Assembly: GCA_039566865.1 (NCBI GenBank)
Contig: CM076951.1
Location: forward strand, 16,067,484-16,131,483
Direction: 5' to 3'
Length of the DNA stretch: 64,000 nucleotides
Origin: Aurelia coerulea
Lineage: Eukaryota > Cnidaria > Scyphozoa > Semaeostomeae > Ulmaridae
Made by a program: the position numbers and the translations under genes. This document shows positions 10,531-23,280 of this stretch, in pieces (position 1 is the stretch's first letter; every line of letters begins with the position of its first letter). Below the pieces are notes generated by a model. It was not told the origin of the DNA, made no database searches, and was given only the letters and a program-made list of their open reading frames with translations.

Positions 10531-11599
10531 GAAAATAAACATTTAATTAATCGATGTTTGTTGATTTGTTAAAGCTAAAATAAGACTAAAGAAAGAACTA
10601 ATGTTTATAGTAATGTTTCCAAGAATGGTTGCTGCAGTACTAATATAGTGCTATATAAGAAGTAGCTGGCAGAACTCAAGTTTTAAAGAACTATGAGCGC
10701 AATACTCTTTATAATATGAATTGTAGCTAATAAAGTGAGTTAACCTACTTTTTTCGTCTTTATATTTTGTTTTCTTTGAAAAAATAAACATTTAATTAAT
10801 CGATGTTTGTTGATGCAGTAAAGCTGAAATAAGACTAAAGAAAGAACTAATGTCTATAGTAATGCTTCCAAAAATGGTTGCTGCAACACTAACATAGTGC
10901 CATAAAAGTAGGTGCTTGCAGAACTAAAGTTTTAAAGAACCATGAGCGCAATACTCTTTATAATATGAATTGTAGCTAATAAAGTGCGTTAAACCACACT
11001 TTTTGTTGTTTTATTTTGTTTTCTTTGAGAAAAAAAACATTTAATTAATCGATGTTTGTTGATGAGTTAAAGCTAAAAAAAACTAAAGAAAGAACTATTG
11101 TTTGTAATAATGTTTCCAAGAATGGTTGCTGCAGTACTAATATAGTGCTATATAAGAAGTAGCTGGCAGAACTAAAGTTTTAAAGAACTATGAGCGCAAT
11201 AATCTTTATAATATGAATTGTAGCTAATAAAGTGAGTTAATCCACAATTTTTTGTTTATACATTTTGTTTTCTTTGAGAAAATAAACATTTAATTAATCG
11301 ATGTTTGTTGATGCAGTAAAGCTAGAAAAATACTAAAAAAGAACTAATGTCTATAGTAATGTTTCCAAGAATGGTTGCTGCAGCACTAATATAGTACTAT
11401 AAAAGAAGTACTTAGCAGAATTAAAGCTTTAAAGAACGATGAGCGCAATACTCTTTATAATATGAATTGTAGCTAATAAAGTGCGTTAAACCACACTTTT
11501 TGTTGTTTTAATTTGTTTTCTTTGAGAAAATAAACATTTAATTAATCGATGTTTGTTGATGCGTTAAAGCTAAAATAAGACTAAAGAAAGAACTAATGT
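10389..11599 (+). repeat. Block duplication C, copy 2
   Basis: Partner of 8110-9320 at +2279, nearly identical by eye. It differs for example at ATAAACATTT (11,530) against ATGAACATTT (9251). Confidence 0.85.
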
Positions 11600-11909
11600 T
11601 TGTAGCAATGTTTCCAAGAATTGTTGCTGCAGTACTAATATAGTGCTATATAAGAAGTAGCTGGCAGAACTCAAAATTTAAAGAACTATGAGCGCAATAC
11701 TCTTTATAATATGAATTGTAGCTAATAAAGCGAGTTAATCCACAATTTTTGTCTATACATTTTGTTTTCTTTGAGAAAATAAACTTTAATTAATCGATGT
11801 TTGTTGATGAGTTAAAGCTAAAATAAGACTAAAGAAAAAACTAATGCTCAAAGTAATGCTTCCAAGAATGGTTGCTGCAGCACTAATATAGTACTATAAA
11901 AGAAGTAGT

Positions 11910-13852
11910 TGGCAGAATTAAAGTTTTAAAGAACGATGAGCGCAATACTCTTTATAATATGAATTGTAGCTAATAAAGTGCGTTAAACCACACTTTATGT
12001 TGTTTTATTTTGTTTTCTTTGAGAAAATAAACATTTAATTAATCGATGTTTGTTGATGAGTTAAAGCTAAAATAAGACTAAAGAAAGAACTAATGTCTAT
12101 AATATGTTTCCAAGAATGGTTGCTGCAGCAATAGCTGGCAGAACTCAAGTTTTAAAGAACTATGAGCGCAATACTCTTTATAATATGAATTGTAGCTAAT
12201 AAAGTGAGTTAATCCACAATTTTTGTCTTTACATTTTGTTTTCTTTGAGAAAGTAAACTTTTTTTGTGGTTTTATTTTGTTTTCATTGAGAAAATAAACT
12301 TTAATTAATCGTTTTTCGTTGATGAGTTAAAGCTAAAATAAGACTAAAGAAAAAACTATTGCTCAAAGTAATGTTTCCAAGAATGGTTGCTGCAGTACTA
12401 ATATAGTGCTTTATAAGAAGTAGCTGGCAGAACTCAAGTTTTAAAGAACGATGATTGCCATACTCTTTATAATATTAATTTTAGCTAATAAAGTGAGTTA
12501 ATCTACAATTTTTGTGTTTATATTTTGTTTTCTTTGAGAAAAAAAACATTTAATTAAACGATGTTTGTTGATGAGTTAAAGCTAAAATAAGACTAAAGAA
12601 AAAACTAATGTCTATAGTAATGTTTCAAAGAATGGTTGCTGCAGCACTAATATAGTACTATAAAAGAAGTAGTTGGCAGAATTAAAGTTTTAAAGAACGA
12701 TGAGCGAAATACTCTTTATAATATGAATTGTAGCTAATAAAGTGTGTTAAACCAAACTTTTTGTGGTTTTATTTTGTTTTCTTTGAGAAAATAAACATTT
12801 AATTAAACGATGTTTGTTGATGAGTTAAAGCTAAAATAAGACTTAAGAAAAAACTAAGGCTCAAAGTAATGTTTCCAAGTATGGTTTCTGCAGTACTAAT
12901 ATAGTGCTATATAAGAAGTAGCTGGCAGAACTCAAGTTTTAAAGAATTATGAGCGCAATACTCTTTATAAAATGAATTGTAGCTAATAAAGTGCGTTAAA
13001 CCACACTTTTTGTGGTTTTATTTTGTTTACTTTTTAGAAAATAAACATTTAATTAATCGATGTTTGTTGATTTGTTAAAGCTAAATCAAGACTAAAGAAA
13101 GAATTAATGTCTATAGTAATGTTTCCAAGAATGGTTGCTGCAGTACTAATATAGTGCTATATAAGAAGTAGCTGGCAGAACTCAAGTTTTAAAGAACTAT
13201 GAGCGCAATACTCTTTATAATATGAATTGTAAGTGGGTTAATCCACAATTTTTGTCTTTACATTTTGTTTTCTTTGAGAAAATAAACATTTAATTAATCG
13301 ATGTTTGTTAATGAGTTAAAGCTAAAATAAGACTAAAGAAAGAACTAATGTTTGTAGCAATGTTTCCAAGAATTGTTGAGGCAGTACTAATATAGTGCTA
13401 TATAAGAAGTAGCTGGCAGAACTCAAGTTTTAAAGAACTATGAGCGCAATACTCTTTATAATATGAATTGTTGCTAATAAAGTGAGTTAATCCACAATTT
13501 TTGTCTTTACATTTTGTTTTCTTTGAGAAAATAAACATTTAATTAATCGATGTTTGTTGATGCAGTAAAGCTAGAAAAATACTAAAAAAGAACTAATGTC
13601 TATAGTAATGTTTCCAAGAATGGTTGCTGCAGCACTAATATAATACTATAAAAGAAGTACTTAGGAGAATTAAAGCTTTAAAGAACGATGAGCGCAATAC
13701 TCTTTATAATATGAATTGTAGCTAATAAAGTTCGTTAAACCACACTTTTTGTTGTTTTAATTTGTTTTCTTTGAGAAAATGAACATTTAATTAATCGATG
13801 TTTGTTGATGCGTTAAAGCTAAAATAAGACTAAAGAAAGAACTAATGTTTGT
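11910..13852 (+). repeat. Block duplication B, copy 2
   Basis: Partner of 6130-8080. It carries an 8-bp deletion in GAATTGTAAGTGGG near 13,231, where the standard reads GAATTGTAGCTAATAAAGTG, so this monomer lost its AATAAA. Confidence 0.85.
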
Positions 13853-15587
13853 AATAATGTTTCCAAGAATGGTTGCTGCAGTACTAATATAGTGCTATAT
13901 AAGAAGTAGCTGGCAGAACTAAAGTTTTAAAGAACTATGAGCGCAATACTCTTTATAATATGAATTGTAGCTAATAAAGTGAGTTAATCCACAATTTTTG
14001 TTTATACATTTTGTTTTCTTTGAGAAAATAAACATTTAATTAATCGATGTTTGTTGATGCAGTAAAGCTAGAAAAATACTAAAAAAGAACTAATGTCTAT
14101 AGTAATGTTTCCAAGAATGGTTGCTGCAGCACTAATATAGTACTATAAAAGAAGTACTTAGCAGAATTAAAGCTTTAAAGAACGATGAGCGCAATACTCT
14201 TTATAATATGAATTGTAGCTAATAAAGTGCGTTAAACCACACTTTTTGTTGTTTTAATTTGTTTTCTTTGAGAAAATAAACATTTAATTAATCGATGTTT
14301 GTTGATGCGTTAAAGCTAAAATAAGACTAAAGAAAGAACTAATGTTTGTAGCAATGTTTCCAAGAATTGTTGCTGCAGTACTAATATAGTGCTATATAAG
14401 AAGTAGCTTGCAGAACTCAAGTTTTAAAGAACTATGAGCGCAATACTCTTTATAATATGAATTGTAGCTAATAAAGTGAGTTAATCCACAATTTTTGTCT
14501 ATACATTTTGTTTTCTTTGAGAAAATAAACATTTAATTAATCGATGTTTGTTGATGCAGTAAAGCTAGAAAAATACTAAAAAAGAACTAATGTCTATAGT
14601 AATGTTTCCAAGAATGGTTGCTGCAGCACTAATATAGTACTATAAAAGAAGTACTTAGCAGAATTAAAGCTTTAAAGAACGATGAGCGCAATACTCTTTA
14701 TAATATGAATTGTAGCTAATAAAGTGCGTTAAACCACACTTTTTGTTGTTTTAATTTGTTTTCTTTGAGAAAATGAACATTTAATTAATCGATGTTTGTT
14801 GATGTGTTAAAGCTAAAATAAGACTAAAGAAAGAACTAATGTTTGTAATAATGTTTCCAGGAATGGTTGCTGCAGTACTAATATAGTGCTATATAAGAAG
14901 TAGCTGGCAGAACTAAAGTTTTAAAGTACTATGAGCGCAATACTCTTTATAATATGAATTGTAGCTAATAAAGTGAGTTAATCCACAATTTTTGTTTATA
15001 CATTTTGTTTTCTTTGAGAAAATAAACATTTAATTAATCGATGTTTGTTGATGCAGTAAAGCTAGAAAAATACTAAAAAAGAACTAATGTCTATAGTAAT
15101 GTTTCCAAGAATGGTTGCTGCAGCACTAATATAGTACTATAAAAGAAGTACTTAGCAGAATTAAAGCTTTAAAGAACGATGAGCGCAATACTCTTTATAA
15201 TATGAATTGTAGCTAATAAAGTGCGTTAAACCACACTTTTTGTTGTTTTAATTTGTTTTCTTTGAGAAAATAAACATTTAATTAATCGATGTTTGTTGAT
15301 GCGTTAAAGCTAAAATAAGACTAAAGAAAGAACTAATGTTTGTAGCAATGTTTCCAAGAATTGTTGCTGCAGTACTAATATAGTGCTATATAAGAAGTAG
15401 CTGGCAGAACTCAAGTTTTAAAGAACTATGAGCGCAATACTCTTTATAATATGAATTGTAGCTAATAAAGTGAGTTAATCCACAATTTTTGTCTATACAT
15501 TTTGTTTTCTTTGAGAAAATAAACATTTAATTAATCGATGTTTGTTGATGCAGTAAAGCTAGAAAAATACTAAAAAATAACTAATGT
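13600..15587 (+). repeat. Dimeric higher-order repeat, 497 bp x 4
   Basis: Four consecutive 497-bp dimers. The marker TAAAGCTTTAAAG falls at 13,671, 14,168, 14,665 and 15,162, exactly 497 bp each time. Each dimer pairs a GCAGCACTAATA / ACTTAGCAG monomer (ACTTAGGAG in the first) with a GCAGTACTAATA / CTGGCAG monomer (CTTGCAG in the second). Within the run alternate dimers are closer to each other (GTTTGTAATAATG versus GTTTGTAGCAATG), suggesting a 994-bp step as well. The pattern stops near 15,580 at TAAAAAATAACTAATG. The same dimer appears again near 61.6-62.6 kb. Confidence 0.9.
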
Positions 15588-16107
15588 CTATAGTAATGCT
15601 TCCAAGAATGGTTGCTGCAGCACTAATATAGTACTATAAAAGAAGTAGTTGGCAGAATTAAAGTTTTAAGGAACGATGAGTGCAATACTCTTTATAATAT
15701 GAATTGTAGCTAATAAAGTGCGTTAAACCACACTTTTTGTTGTTTTATTTTGTTTTCTTTGAGAAAATAAACATTTAATTAATCGATGTTTGTTGATGAG
15801 TTAAAGCTAAAATAAGACTAAAGAAAGAACTAATGTTTGTAGCAATGTTTCCAAGAATGGTTGCTGCAGCACTAATATAGTACTATAAAAGAAGTAGTTG
15901 GCAGAATTAAAGTTTTAAAGAACGATGAGCGCAATACTCTTTATAATATGAATTGTAGCTAATAAAGTGTGTTAAACCAAACTTTTTGTGGTTTTATTTT
16001 GTTTTCTTTGAGAAAATAAACATTTAATTAAACGATGTTTGTTGATGAGTTAAAGCTAAAATAAGACTAAAGAAAGAACTAATGTCTATAGTAATGTTTC
16101 CAAGAAT

Positions 16108-16356
16108 GGTTGCTGCAGCACTAATATAGTGCTATATAAGAAGTAGCTGGCAGAACTCAAGTTTTAAAGAACGATGATTGCAATACTCTTTATAATATTA
16201 ATTTTAGCTAATAAAGTGAGTTAATCTACAATTTTTGTTTTTATATTTTGCTTTCTTTGAGAAGATAAACATTTAATTAATCGATTTTTGCTGATGCAGT
16301 AAAGCTAAAATAAGACTAAAGAAAGAACTAATGTCTATAGTAATGTTTCCAAGAAT
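16108..16356 (+). repeat. GATGATTG / ATATTAATTTTAG-class monomer
   Basis: A 249-bp subfamily marked by GAACGATGATTGCAATACTC, ATATTAATTTTAGC, TTAATCTACAATTTTTG and, here, GCTTTCTTTGAGAAGATAAAC with GATTTTTGCTGATGCAG. Copies recur near 1573, 2610, 6670, 12,450, 18,200, 27,900, 34,350, 37,030, 46,910, 50,040 and 53,890. It is often followed by the GTTAATAACG class, so the two travel as a module. Confidence 0.9.
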
Positions 16357-16606
16357 GGTTGCTGCAGTTCTAATATAGTGCTATATAAGAAGTAGCTGGC
16401 AGAACTCAAGTTTTAAAGAACTATGAGCGCAATACTCTTTATAATATGAATTGTAGTTAATAACGTGAGTTAATCCAAATTTTTTGTCTTTATATTTTTT
16501 TTTTATTTGAGAAAATAAACAATTGATTAATCGATGTTTGTTGATGCACTAATGCTAAAATAAGACTAAAGAAAAAACTAATGCTCAAAGTAATGTTTCC
16601 AAGAAT
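16357..16606 (+). repeat. GTTAATAACG-class monomer
   Basis: A 250-bp subfamily in which GCTAATAAAGTG is replaced by GTTAATAACGTG, so the AATAAA hexamer is lost. It continues with TTAATCCAAATTTTTTG and a T-run of variable length (for example near 16,490, 18,530, 20,598 and 41,610). GTTAATAACG occurs at 16,456, 17,204 (748 bp, three monomers later), 18,489, 20,562, 41,572, 47,192, 50,325, 54,180, 57,207 and 59,736. Confidence 0.9.
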
Positions 16607-16855
16607 GGTTGCTGCAGTACTAATATAGTGCTATATAAGAAGTAGCTGGCAGAACTCAAGTTTTAAAGAACTTTGAGCGCAATACTCTTTATAAAATGAA
16701 TTGTAGCTAATAAAGTGCGTTAAACCACACTTTTTGTGGTTTTATTTTGTTTTCTTTGAGAAAATAAACATTTAATTAATCGATGTTTGTTGATTTGTTA
16801 AAGCTAAAACAAGACTAAAGAAAGAATTAATGTCTATAGTAATAATTCCAAGAAT
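16607..16855 (+). repeat. Representative hairpin-class monomer
   Basis: A 249-bp copy of the second major class. Diagnostic differences from the reference are AACTTTGAGCGC, TATAAAATGAATTG, GTGCGTTAAACCACAC and GATTTGTTAAAGC. The segment after AATAAAG folds into a short hairpin, listed separately. A sister class has TTTTTGTTGTTTTATT in place of TTTTTGTGGTTTTATT, which breaks the stem. Confidence 0.9.
16722..16742 (+). other. 8-bp stem, 5-nt loop hairpin in hairpin-class monomers
   Basis: AAACCACA (16,722-16,729) and TGTGGTTT (16,735-16,742) are perfect inverted repeats around the loop CTTTT. It recurs in many monomers right after AATAAAG. The stem is not generally maintained: AAACCAAAC (near 1876) and TTGTTGTTT (near 1129) variants break it without a matching change. 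It resembles neither the histone 3' stem-loop nor a known snRNA element. Confidence 0.6.
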
Positions 16856-17601
16856 GGTTGCTGCAGTACTAATATAGTGCTATATAAGAAGTAGCTGGCA
16901 GAACTCAAGTTTTAAAGAACGATGATTGCAATACTCTTTATAATATTAATTTTAGCTAATAAAGTGAGTTAATCTACAATTTTTGTGTTTATATTTTGCT
17001 TTCTTTGAGAAGATAAACTTTTAATTAATCGATTTTTGCTGATGCAGTAAAGCTAAAATAAGACTAAAGAAAGAACTAATGTCTATAGTAATGTTTCCAA
17101 GAATGGTTGCTGCAGTTCTAATATAGTGCTATATAAGAAGTAGCTGGCAGAACTCAAGTTTTAAAGAACTATGAGCGCAATACTCTTTATAATATGAATT
17201 GTAGTTAATAACGTGAGTTAATCCAATTTTTTTGTCTTTATTTTTGTTTTATTTGAGAAAATAAACAATTAATTAATCGATGTTTGTTGATGCAGTAATG
17301 CTAAAATAAGACTAAAGAAAAAACTAATGCTCAAAGTAATGTTTCCAAGAATGGTTGCTGCAGTACTAATATAGTGCTATATAAGAAGTAGCTGGCAGAA
17401 CTCAAGTTTTAAAGAACTTTGAGCGCAATACTCTTTATAAAATGAATTGTAGCTAATAAAGTGCGTTAAACCACACTTTTTGTGGTTTTATTTTGTTTTC
17501 TTTGAGAAAATAAACATTTAATTAATCGATGTTTGTTGATTTGTTAAAGCTAAAATAAGACTAAAGAAAGAACTAATGTTTATAGTAATGTTTCCAAGAA
17601 T

Positions 17602-17891
17602 GGTTGCTGCAGTACTAATATAGTGCTATATAAGAAGTAGCTGGCAGAACTCAAGTTTTAAAGAACTATGAGCGCAATACTCTTTATAATATGAATTGTA
17701 GCTAATAAAGTGAGTTAATCCCCAATTTTTGTCCTTACATTTTGTTTTCTTTGAGAAAATAAACATTTTTTGGGGTTTTATTTAGTTTTCTTTGAGAAAA
17801 TAAACATTTAATTAATCGATGTTTGTTGATGAGTTAAAGCTAAAATAAGACTAAAGAAAAAACTAATGCTCAAAGTAATGTTTCCAAGAAT
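17602..17891 (+). repeat. Lengthened monomer with CCCCAA / TTGGGG pair
   Basis: A 290-bp lengthened copy in which TCCACAA has become TCCCCAA (CCCC at 17,720-17,723) and TTGTGG has become TTGGGG (GGGG at 17,772-17,775). The two changes keep the words complementary. Sister copies have CCCC at 19,006, 21,077, 22,112 and 30,900, and a CTCC version at 28,707. All also share GTCCTTACATTTTG and TTTATTTAG, so they are one lineage. Confidence 0.85.
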
Positions 17892-18469
17892 GGTTGCTGC
17901 AGTACTAATATAGTGCTATATAAGAAGTAGCTGGCAGAACTCAAGTTTTAAAGAACTTTGAGCGCAATACTCTTTATAAAATGAATTGTAGCTAATAAAG
18001 TGCGTTAAACCACACTTTTTGTGGTTTTATTTTGTTTTCTTTGAGAAAATAAACATTTAATTAATCGATGTTTGTTGATTTGTTAAAGCTAAAATAAGAC
18101 TAAAGAAAGAACTAATGTTTATAGTAATGTTTCCAAGAATGGTTGCTGCAGTACTAATATAGTGCTATATAAGAAGTAGCTGGCAGAACTCAAGTTTTAA
18201 AGAACGATGATTGCAATACTCTTTATAATATTAATTTTAGCTAATAAAGTGAGTTAATCTACAATTTTTGTGTTTATATTTTGCTTTCTTTGAGAAGATA
18301 AACATTTAATTAATCGATTTTTGCTGATGCAGTAAAGCTAAAATAAGACTAAAGAAAGAACTAATGTCTATAGTAATGTTTCCAAGAATGGTTGCTGCAG
18401 TTCTAATATAGTGCTATATAAGAAGTAGCTGGCAGAACTCAAGTTTTAAAGAACTATGAGCGCAATACT

Positions 18470-20035
18470 CTTTATAATATGAATTGTAGTTAATAACGTG
18501 AGTTAATCCAAATTTTTTGTCTTTATATTTTTTTTTATTTGAGAAAATAAACAATTAATTAATCGATGTTTGTTGATGCAGTAATGCTAAAATAAGACTA
18601 AAGAAAAAACTAATGCTCAAAGTAATGTTTCCAAGAATGGTTGCTGCAGTACTAATATAGTGCTATATAAGAAGTAGCTGGCAGAACTCAAGTTTTAAAG
18701 AACTTTGAGCGCAATACTCTTTATAAAATGAATTGTAGCTAATAAAGTGCGTTAAACCACACTTTTTGTGGTTTTATTTTGTTTTCTTTGAGAAAATGAA
18801 CATTTAATTAATCGATGTTTGTTGATTTGTTAAAGCTAAAATAAGACTAAAGAAAGAACTAATGTTTATAGTAATGTTTCCAAGAATGGTTGCTGCAGTA
18901 CTAATATAGTGCTATATAAGAAGTAGCTGGCAGAACTCAAGTTTTAAAGAACTATGAGCGCAATACTCTTTATAATATGAATTGTAGCTAATAAAGTGAG
19001 TTAATCCCCAATTTTTGTCCTTACATTTTGTTTTCTTTGAGAAAATAAACATTTTTTGGGGTTTTATTTAGTTTTCTTTGAGAAAATAAACATTTAATTA
19101 ATCGATGTTTGTTGATTTGTTAAAGCTAAAATAAGACTAAAGAAAGAACTAATGCTAAAGTAATGTTTCCAAGAATGGTTGCTGCAGTACTAATATAGTG
19201 CTATATAAGAAGTAGTTGGCAGAACTCAAGTTTTAAAGAACTTTGAGCGCAATACTCTTTATAAAATGAATTGTAGCTAATAAAGTGCGTTAAACCACAC
19301 TTTTTGTGGTTTTATTTTGTTTTCTTTGAGAAAATGAACATTTAATTAATCGATGTTTGTTGATTTGTTAAAGCTAAAATAAGACTAAAGAAAGAACTAA
19401 TGTCTATAGTAATGTTTCCAAGAATGGTTGCTGCAGCACTAATATAGTACTATAAAAGAAGTAGTTGGCAGAATTAAAGTTTTAAAGAACGATGAGCGCA
19501 ATACTCTTTATAATATGAATTGTAGCTAATAAAGTGCGTTAAACCACACTTTTTGTTGTTTTATTTTGTTTTCTTTGAGAAAATAAACATTTAATTAATC
19601 GATGTTTGTTGATGATTTAAAGCTAAAATAAGACTAAAGAAAGAACTAATGTCTATAGTAATGTTTCCAAGAATGGTTGCTGCAGCACTAATATAGTGCT
19701 ATATAAGAAGTAGCTGGCAGAACTCAAGTTTTAAAGAACTATGAGCGCAATACTCTTTATAATATGAATTGTAGCTAATAAAGTGGGTTAATCCACAATT
19801 TTTGTCTTTACATTTTGTTTTCTTTGAGAAAATAAACATTTAATTAATCGATGTTTGTAAATGAGTTAAAGCTAAAATAAGACTAAAGAAAGAACTAATG
19901 TTTGTAGCAATGTTTCCAAGAATTGTTGAGGCAGTACTAATATAGTGCTATATAAGAAGTAGCTGGCAGAACTCAAGTTTTAAAGAACTATGAGCGCAAT
20001 ACTCTTTATAATATGAATTGTAGCTAATAAAGTGA
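18470..20035 (+). repeat. Block duplication D, copy 1 (partner shifted +3106)
   Basis: Matches about 21,578-23,141. Shared markers are GCTCAAAG (18,615/21,721), CCCC (19,006/22,112), GGGG (19,058/22,164), GATGATTTAAAGC (19,611 area/22,718 area) and GTTTGTAAATGAG. A small T-run indel changes the shift by about 2 bp at the left. Confidence 0.8.
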
Positions 20036-21577
20036 GTTAATCCACAATTTTTGTCTTTACATTTTGTTTTCTTTGAGAAAATAAACATTTTTTGTGGTTT
20101 TATTTTGTTTTCTTTGAGAAAATAAACTTTAATTAATCGATGTTTGTTGATGAGTTAAAGCTAAAATAAGACTAAAGAAAAAACTAATGCTCAAAGTAAT
20201 GTTTCCAAGAATGGTTGCTGCAGTATTAATATAGTGCTATATAAGAAGTAGCTGGCAGAACTCAAGTTTTAAAGAACTTTGAGCGCAATACTCTTTATAA
20301 AATGAATTGTAGCTAATAAAGTGCGTTAAACCACACTTTTTGTGGTTTTATTTTGTTTTCTTTGAGAAAATAAACATTTAATTAATCGATGTTTGTTGAT
20401 TTGTTAAAGCTAAAATAAGACTAAAGAAAGAACTAATGTCTATAGTAATGTTTCCAAGAATGGTTGCTGCAGTTCTAATATAGTGCTATATAAGAAGTAG
20501 CTGGCAGAACTCAAGTTTTAAAGAACTATGAGCGCAATACTCTTTATAATATGAATTGTAGTTAATAACGTGAGTTAATCCAAATTTTTTGTCTTAATTT
20601 TTTTTTTATTTGAGAAAATAAACAATTAATTAATCGATGTTTGTTGATGCAGTAATGCTAAAATAAGACTAAAGAAAAAACTAATGCTCAAAGTAATGTT
20701 TCCAAGAATGGTTGCTGCAGTACTAATATAGTGCTTTATAAGAAGTAGATGGCAGAACTCAAGTTTTAAAGAACTTTGAGCGCAATACTCTTCATAATAT
20801 AAATTTTAGCTAATAAAGTGCGTTAAACCACACTTTTTGTTGTTTTATTTTGTTTTCTTTGAGAAAATGAACATTTAATTAATCGATGTTTGTTGATTTG
20901 TTAAAGCTAAAATAAGACTAAAGAAAGAACTAATGTTTATAGTAATGTTTCCAAGAATGGTTGCTGCAGTACTAATATAGTGCTATATAAGAAGTAGCTG
21001 GCAGAACTCAAGTTTTAAAGAATTATGAGCGCAATACTCTTTATAATATGAATTGTAGCTAATAAAGTGAGTTAATCCCCAATTTTTGTCCTTACATTTT
21101 GTTTTCTTTGAGAAAATAAACATTTTTTGGGGTTTTATTTAGTTTTCTTTGAGAAAATAAACATTTAATTAATCGATGTTTGTTGATTTGTTAAAGCTAA
21201 AATAAGACTAAAGAAAGAACTAATGCTCAAAGTAATGTTTCCAAGAATGGTTGCTGCAGTACTAATATAGTGCTATATAAGAAGTAGCTGGCAGAACTCA
21301 AGTTTTAAAGAACTTTGAGCGCAATACTCTTTATAAAATGAATTGTAGCTAATAAAGTGCGTTAAACCACACTTTTTGTGGTTTTATTTTGTTTTCTTTG
21401 AGAAAATAAACATTTAATTAATCGATGTTTGTTGATTTGTTAAAGCTAAAATAAGACTAAAGAAAGAACTAATGTTTATAGTAATGTTTCCAAGAATGGT
21501 TGCTGCAGTACTAATATAGTGCTATATAAGAAGTAGCTGGCAGAACTCAAGTTTTAAAGAACGATGATTGCAATACT

Positions 21578-23141
21578 CTTTACAATATGAATTGTAGTTA
21601 ATAACGTGAGTTAATCCAAATTTTTTGTCTTAATTTTTTTTTATTTGAGAAAATAAACAATTAATTAATCGATGTTTGTTGATGCAGTAATGCTAAAATA
21701 AGACTAAAGAAAAAACTAATGCTCAAAGTAATGTTTCCAAGAATAGTTGCTGCAGTACTAATATAGTGCTATATAAGAAGTAGATGGCAGAACTCAAGTT
21801 TTAAAGAACTTTGAGCGCAATACTCTTTATAAAATGAATTGTAGCTAATAAAGTGCGTTAAACCACACTTTTTGTGGTTTTATTTTGTTTTCTTTGAGAA
21901 AATAAACATTTAATTAATCGATGTTTGTTGATTTGTTAAAGCTAAAATAAGACTAAAGAAAGAACTAATGTTTATAGTAATGTTTCCAAGAATGGTTGCT
22001 GCAGTACTAATATAGTGCTATATAAGAAGTAGCTGGCAGAACTCAAGTTTTAAAGAACTATGAGCGCAATACTCTTTATAATATGAATTGTAGCTAATAA
22101 AGTGAGTTAATCCCCAATTTTTGTCCTTACATTTTGTTTTCTTTGAGAAAATAAACATTTTTTGGGGTTTTATTTAGTTTTCTTTGAGAAAATAAACATT
22201 TAATTAATCGATGTTTGTTGATTTGTTAAAGCTAAAATAAGACTAAAGAAAGAACTAATGCTCAAAGTAATGTTTCCAAGAATGGTTGCTGCAGTACTAA
22301 TATAGTGCTATATAAGAAGTAGTTGGCAGAACTCAAGTTTTAAAGAACTTTGAGCGCAATACTCTTTATAAAATGAATTGTAGCTAATAAAGTGCGTTAA
22401 ACCACACTTTTTGTGGTTTTATTTTGTTTTCTTTGAGAAAATGAACATTTAATTAATCGATGTTTGTTGATTTGTTAAAGCTAAAATAAGACTAAAGAAA
22501 GAACTAATGTCTATAGTAATGTTTCCAAGAATGGTTGCTGCAGCACTAATATAGTACTATAAAAGAAGTAGTTGGCAGAATTAAAGTTTTAAAGAACGAT
22601 GAGCGCAATACTCTTTATAATATGAATTGTAGCTAATAAAGTGCGTTAAACCACACTTTTTGTTGTTTTATTTTGTTTTCTTTGAGAAAATAAACATTTA
22701 ATTAATCGATGTTTGTTGATGATTTAAAGCTAAAATAAGACTAAAGAAAGAACTAATGTCTATTGTAATGTTTCCAAGAATGGTTGCTGCAGCACTAATA
22801 TAGTGCTATATAAGAAGTAGCTGGCAGAACTCAAGTTTTAAAGAACTATGAGCGCAATACTCTTTATAATATGAATTGTAGCTAATAAAGTTGGTTAATC
22901 CACAATTTTTGTCTTTACATTTTGTTTTCTTTGAGAAAATAAACATTTAATTAATCGATGTTTGTAAATGAGTTAAAGCTAAAATAAGACTAAAGAAAGA
23001 ACTAATGTTTGTAGCAATGTTTCCATGAATTGTTGAGGCAGTACTAATATAGTGCTATATAAGAAGTAGCTGGCAGAACTCAAGTTTTAAAGAACTATGA
23101 GCGCAATACTCTTTATAATATGAATTGTTGCTAATAAAGTG
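21578..23141 (+). repeat. Block duplication D, copy 2
   Basis: Partner of 18,470-20,035. Private changes include AAGTTGGTTAATCC near 22,888 and CCATGAATTG near 23,024. Confidence 0.8.
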
Positions 23142-23280
23142 AGTTAAACCACACTTTTTGTTGTTTTATTTTGTTTTCTTTGAGAAAATAAACATTTAAT
23201 TAATCGATGTTTGTTGATGAGTTAAAGCTAAAATAAGACTAAAGAAAGAACTAATGTCTATAGTAATGTTTCCAAGAATG

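Noticed and set aside
16722..16742. Rho-independent terminator
   Set aside because: The stem is short and AT-rich, the context is a eukaryotic satellite with no gene upstream, and many copies break the stem.
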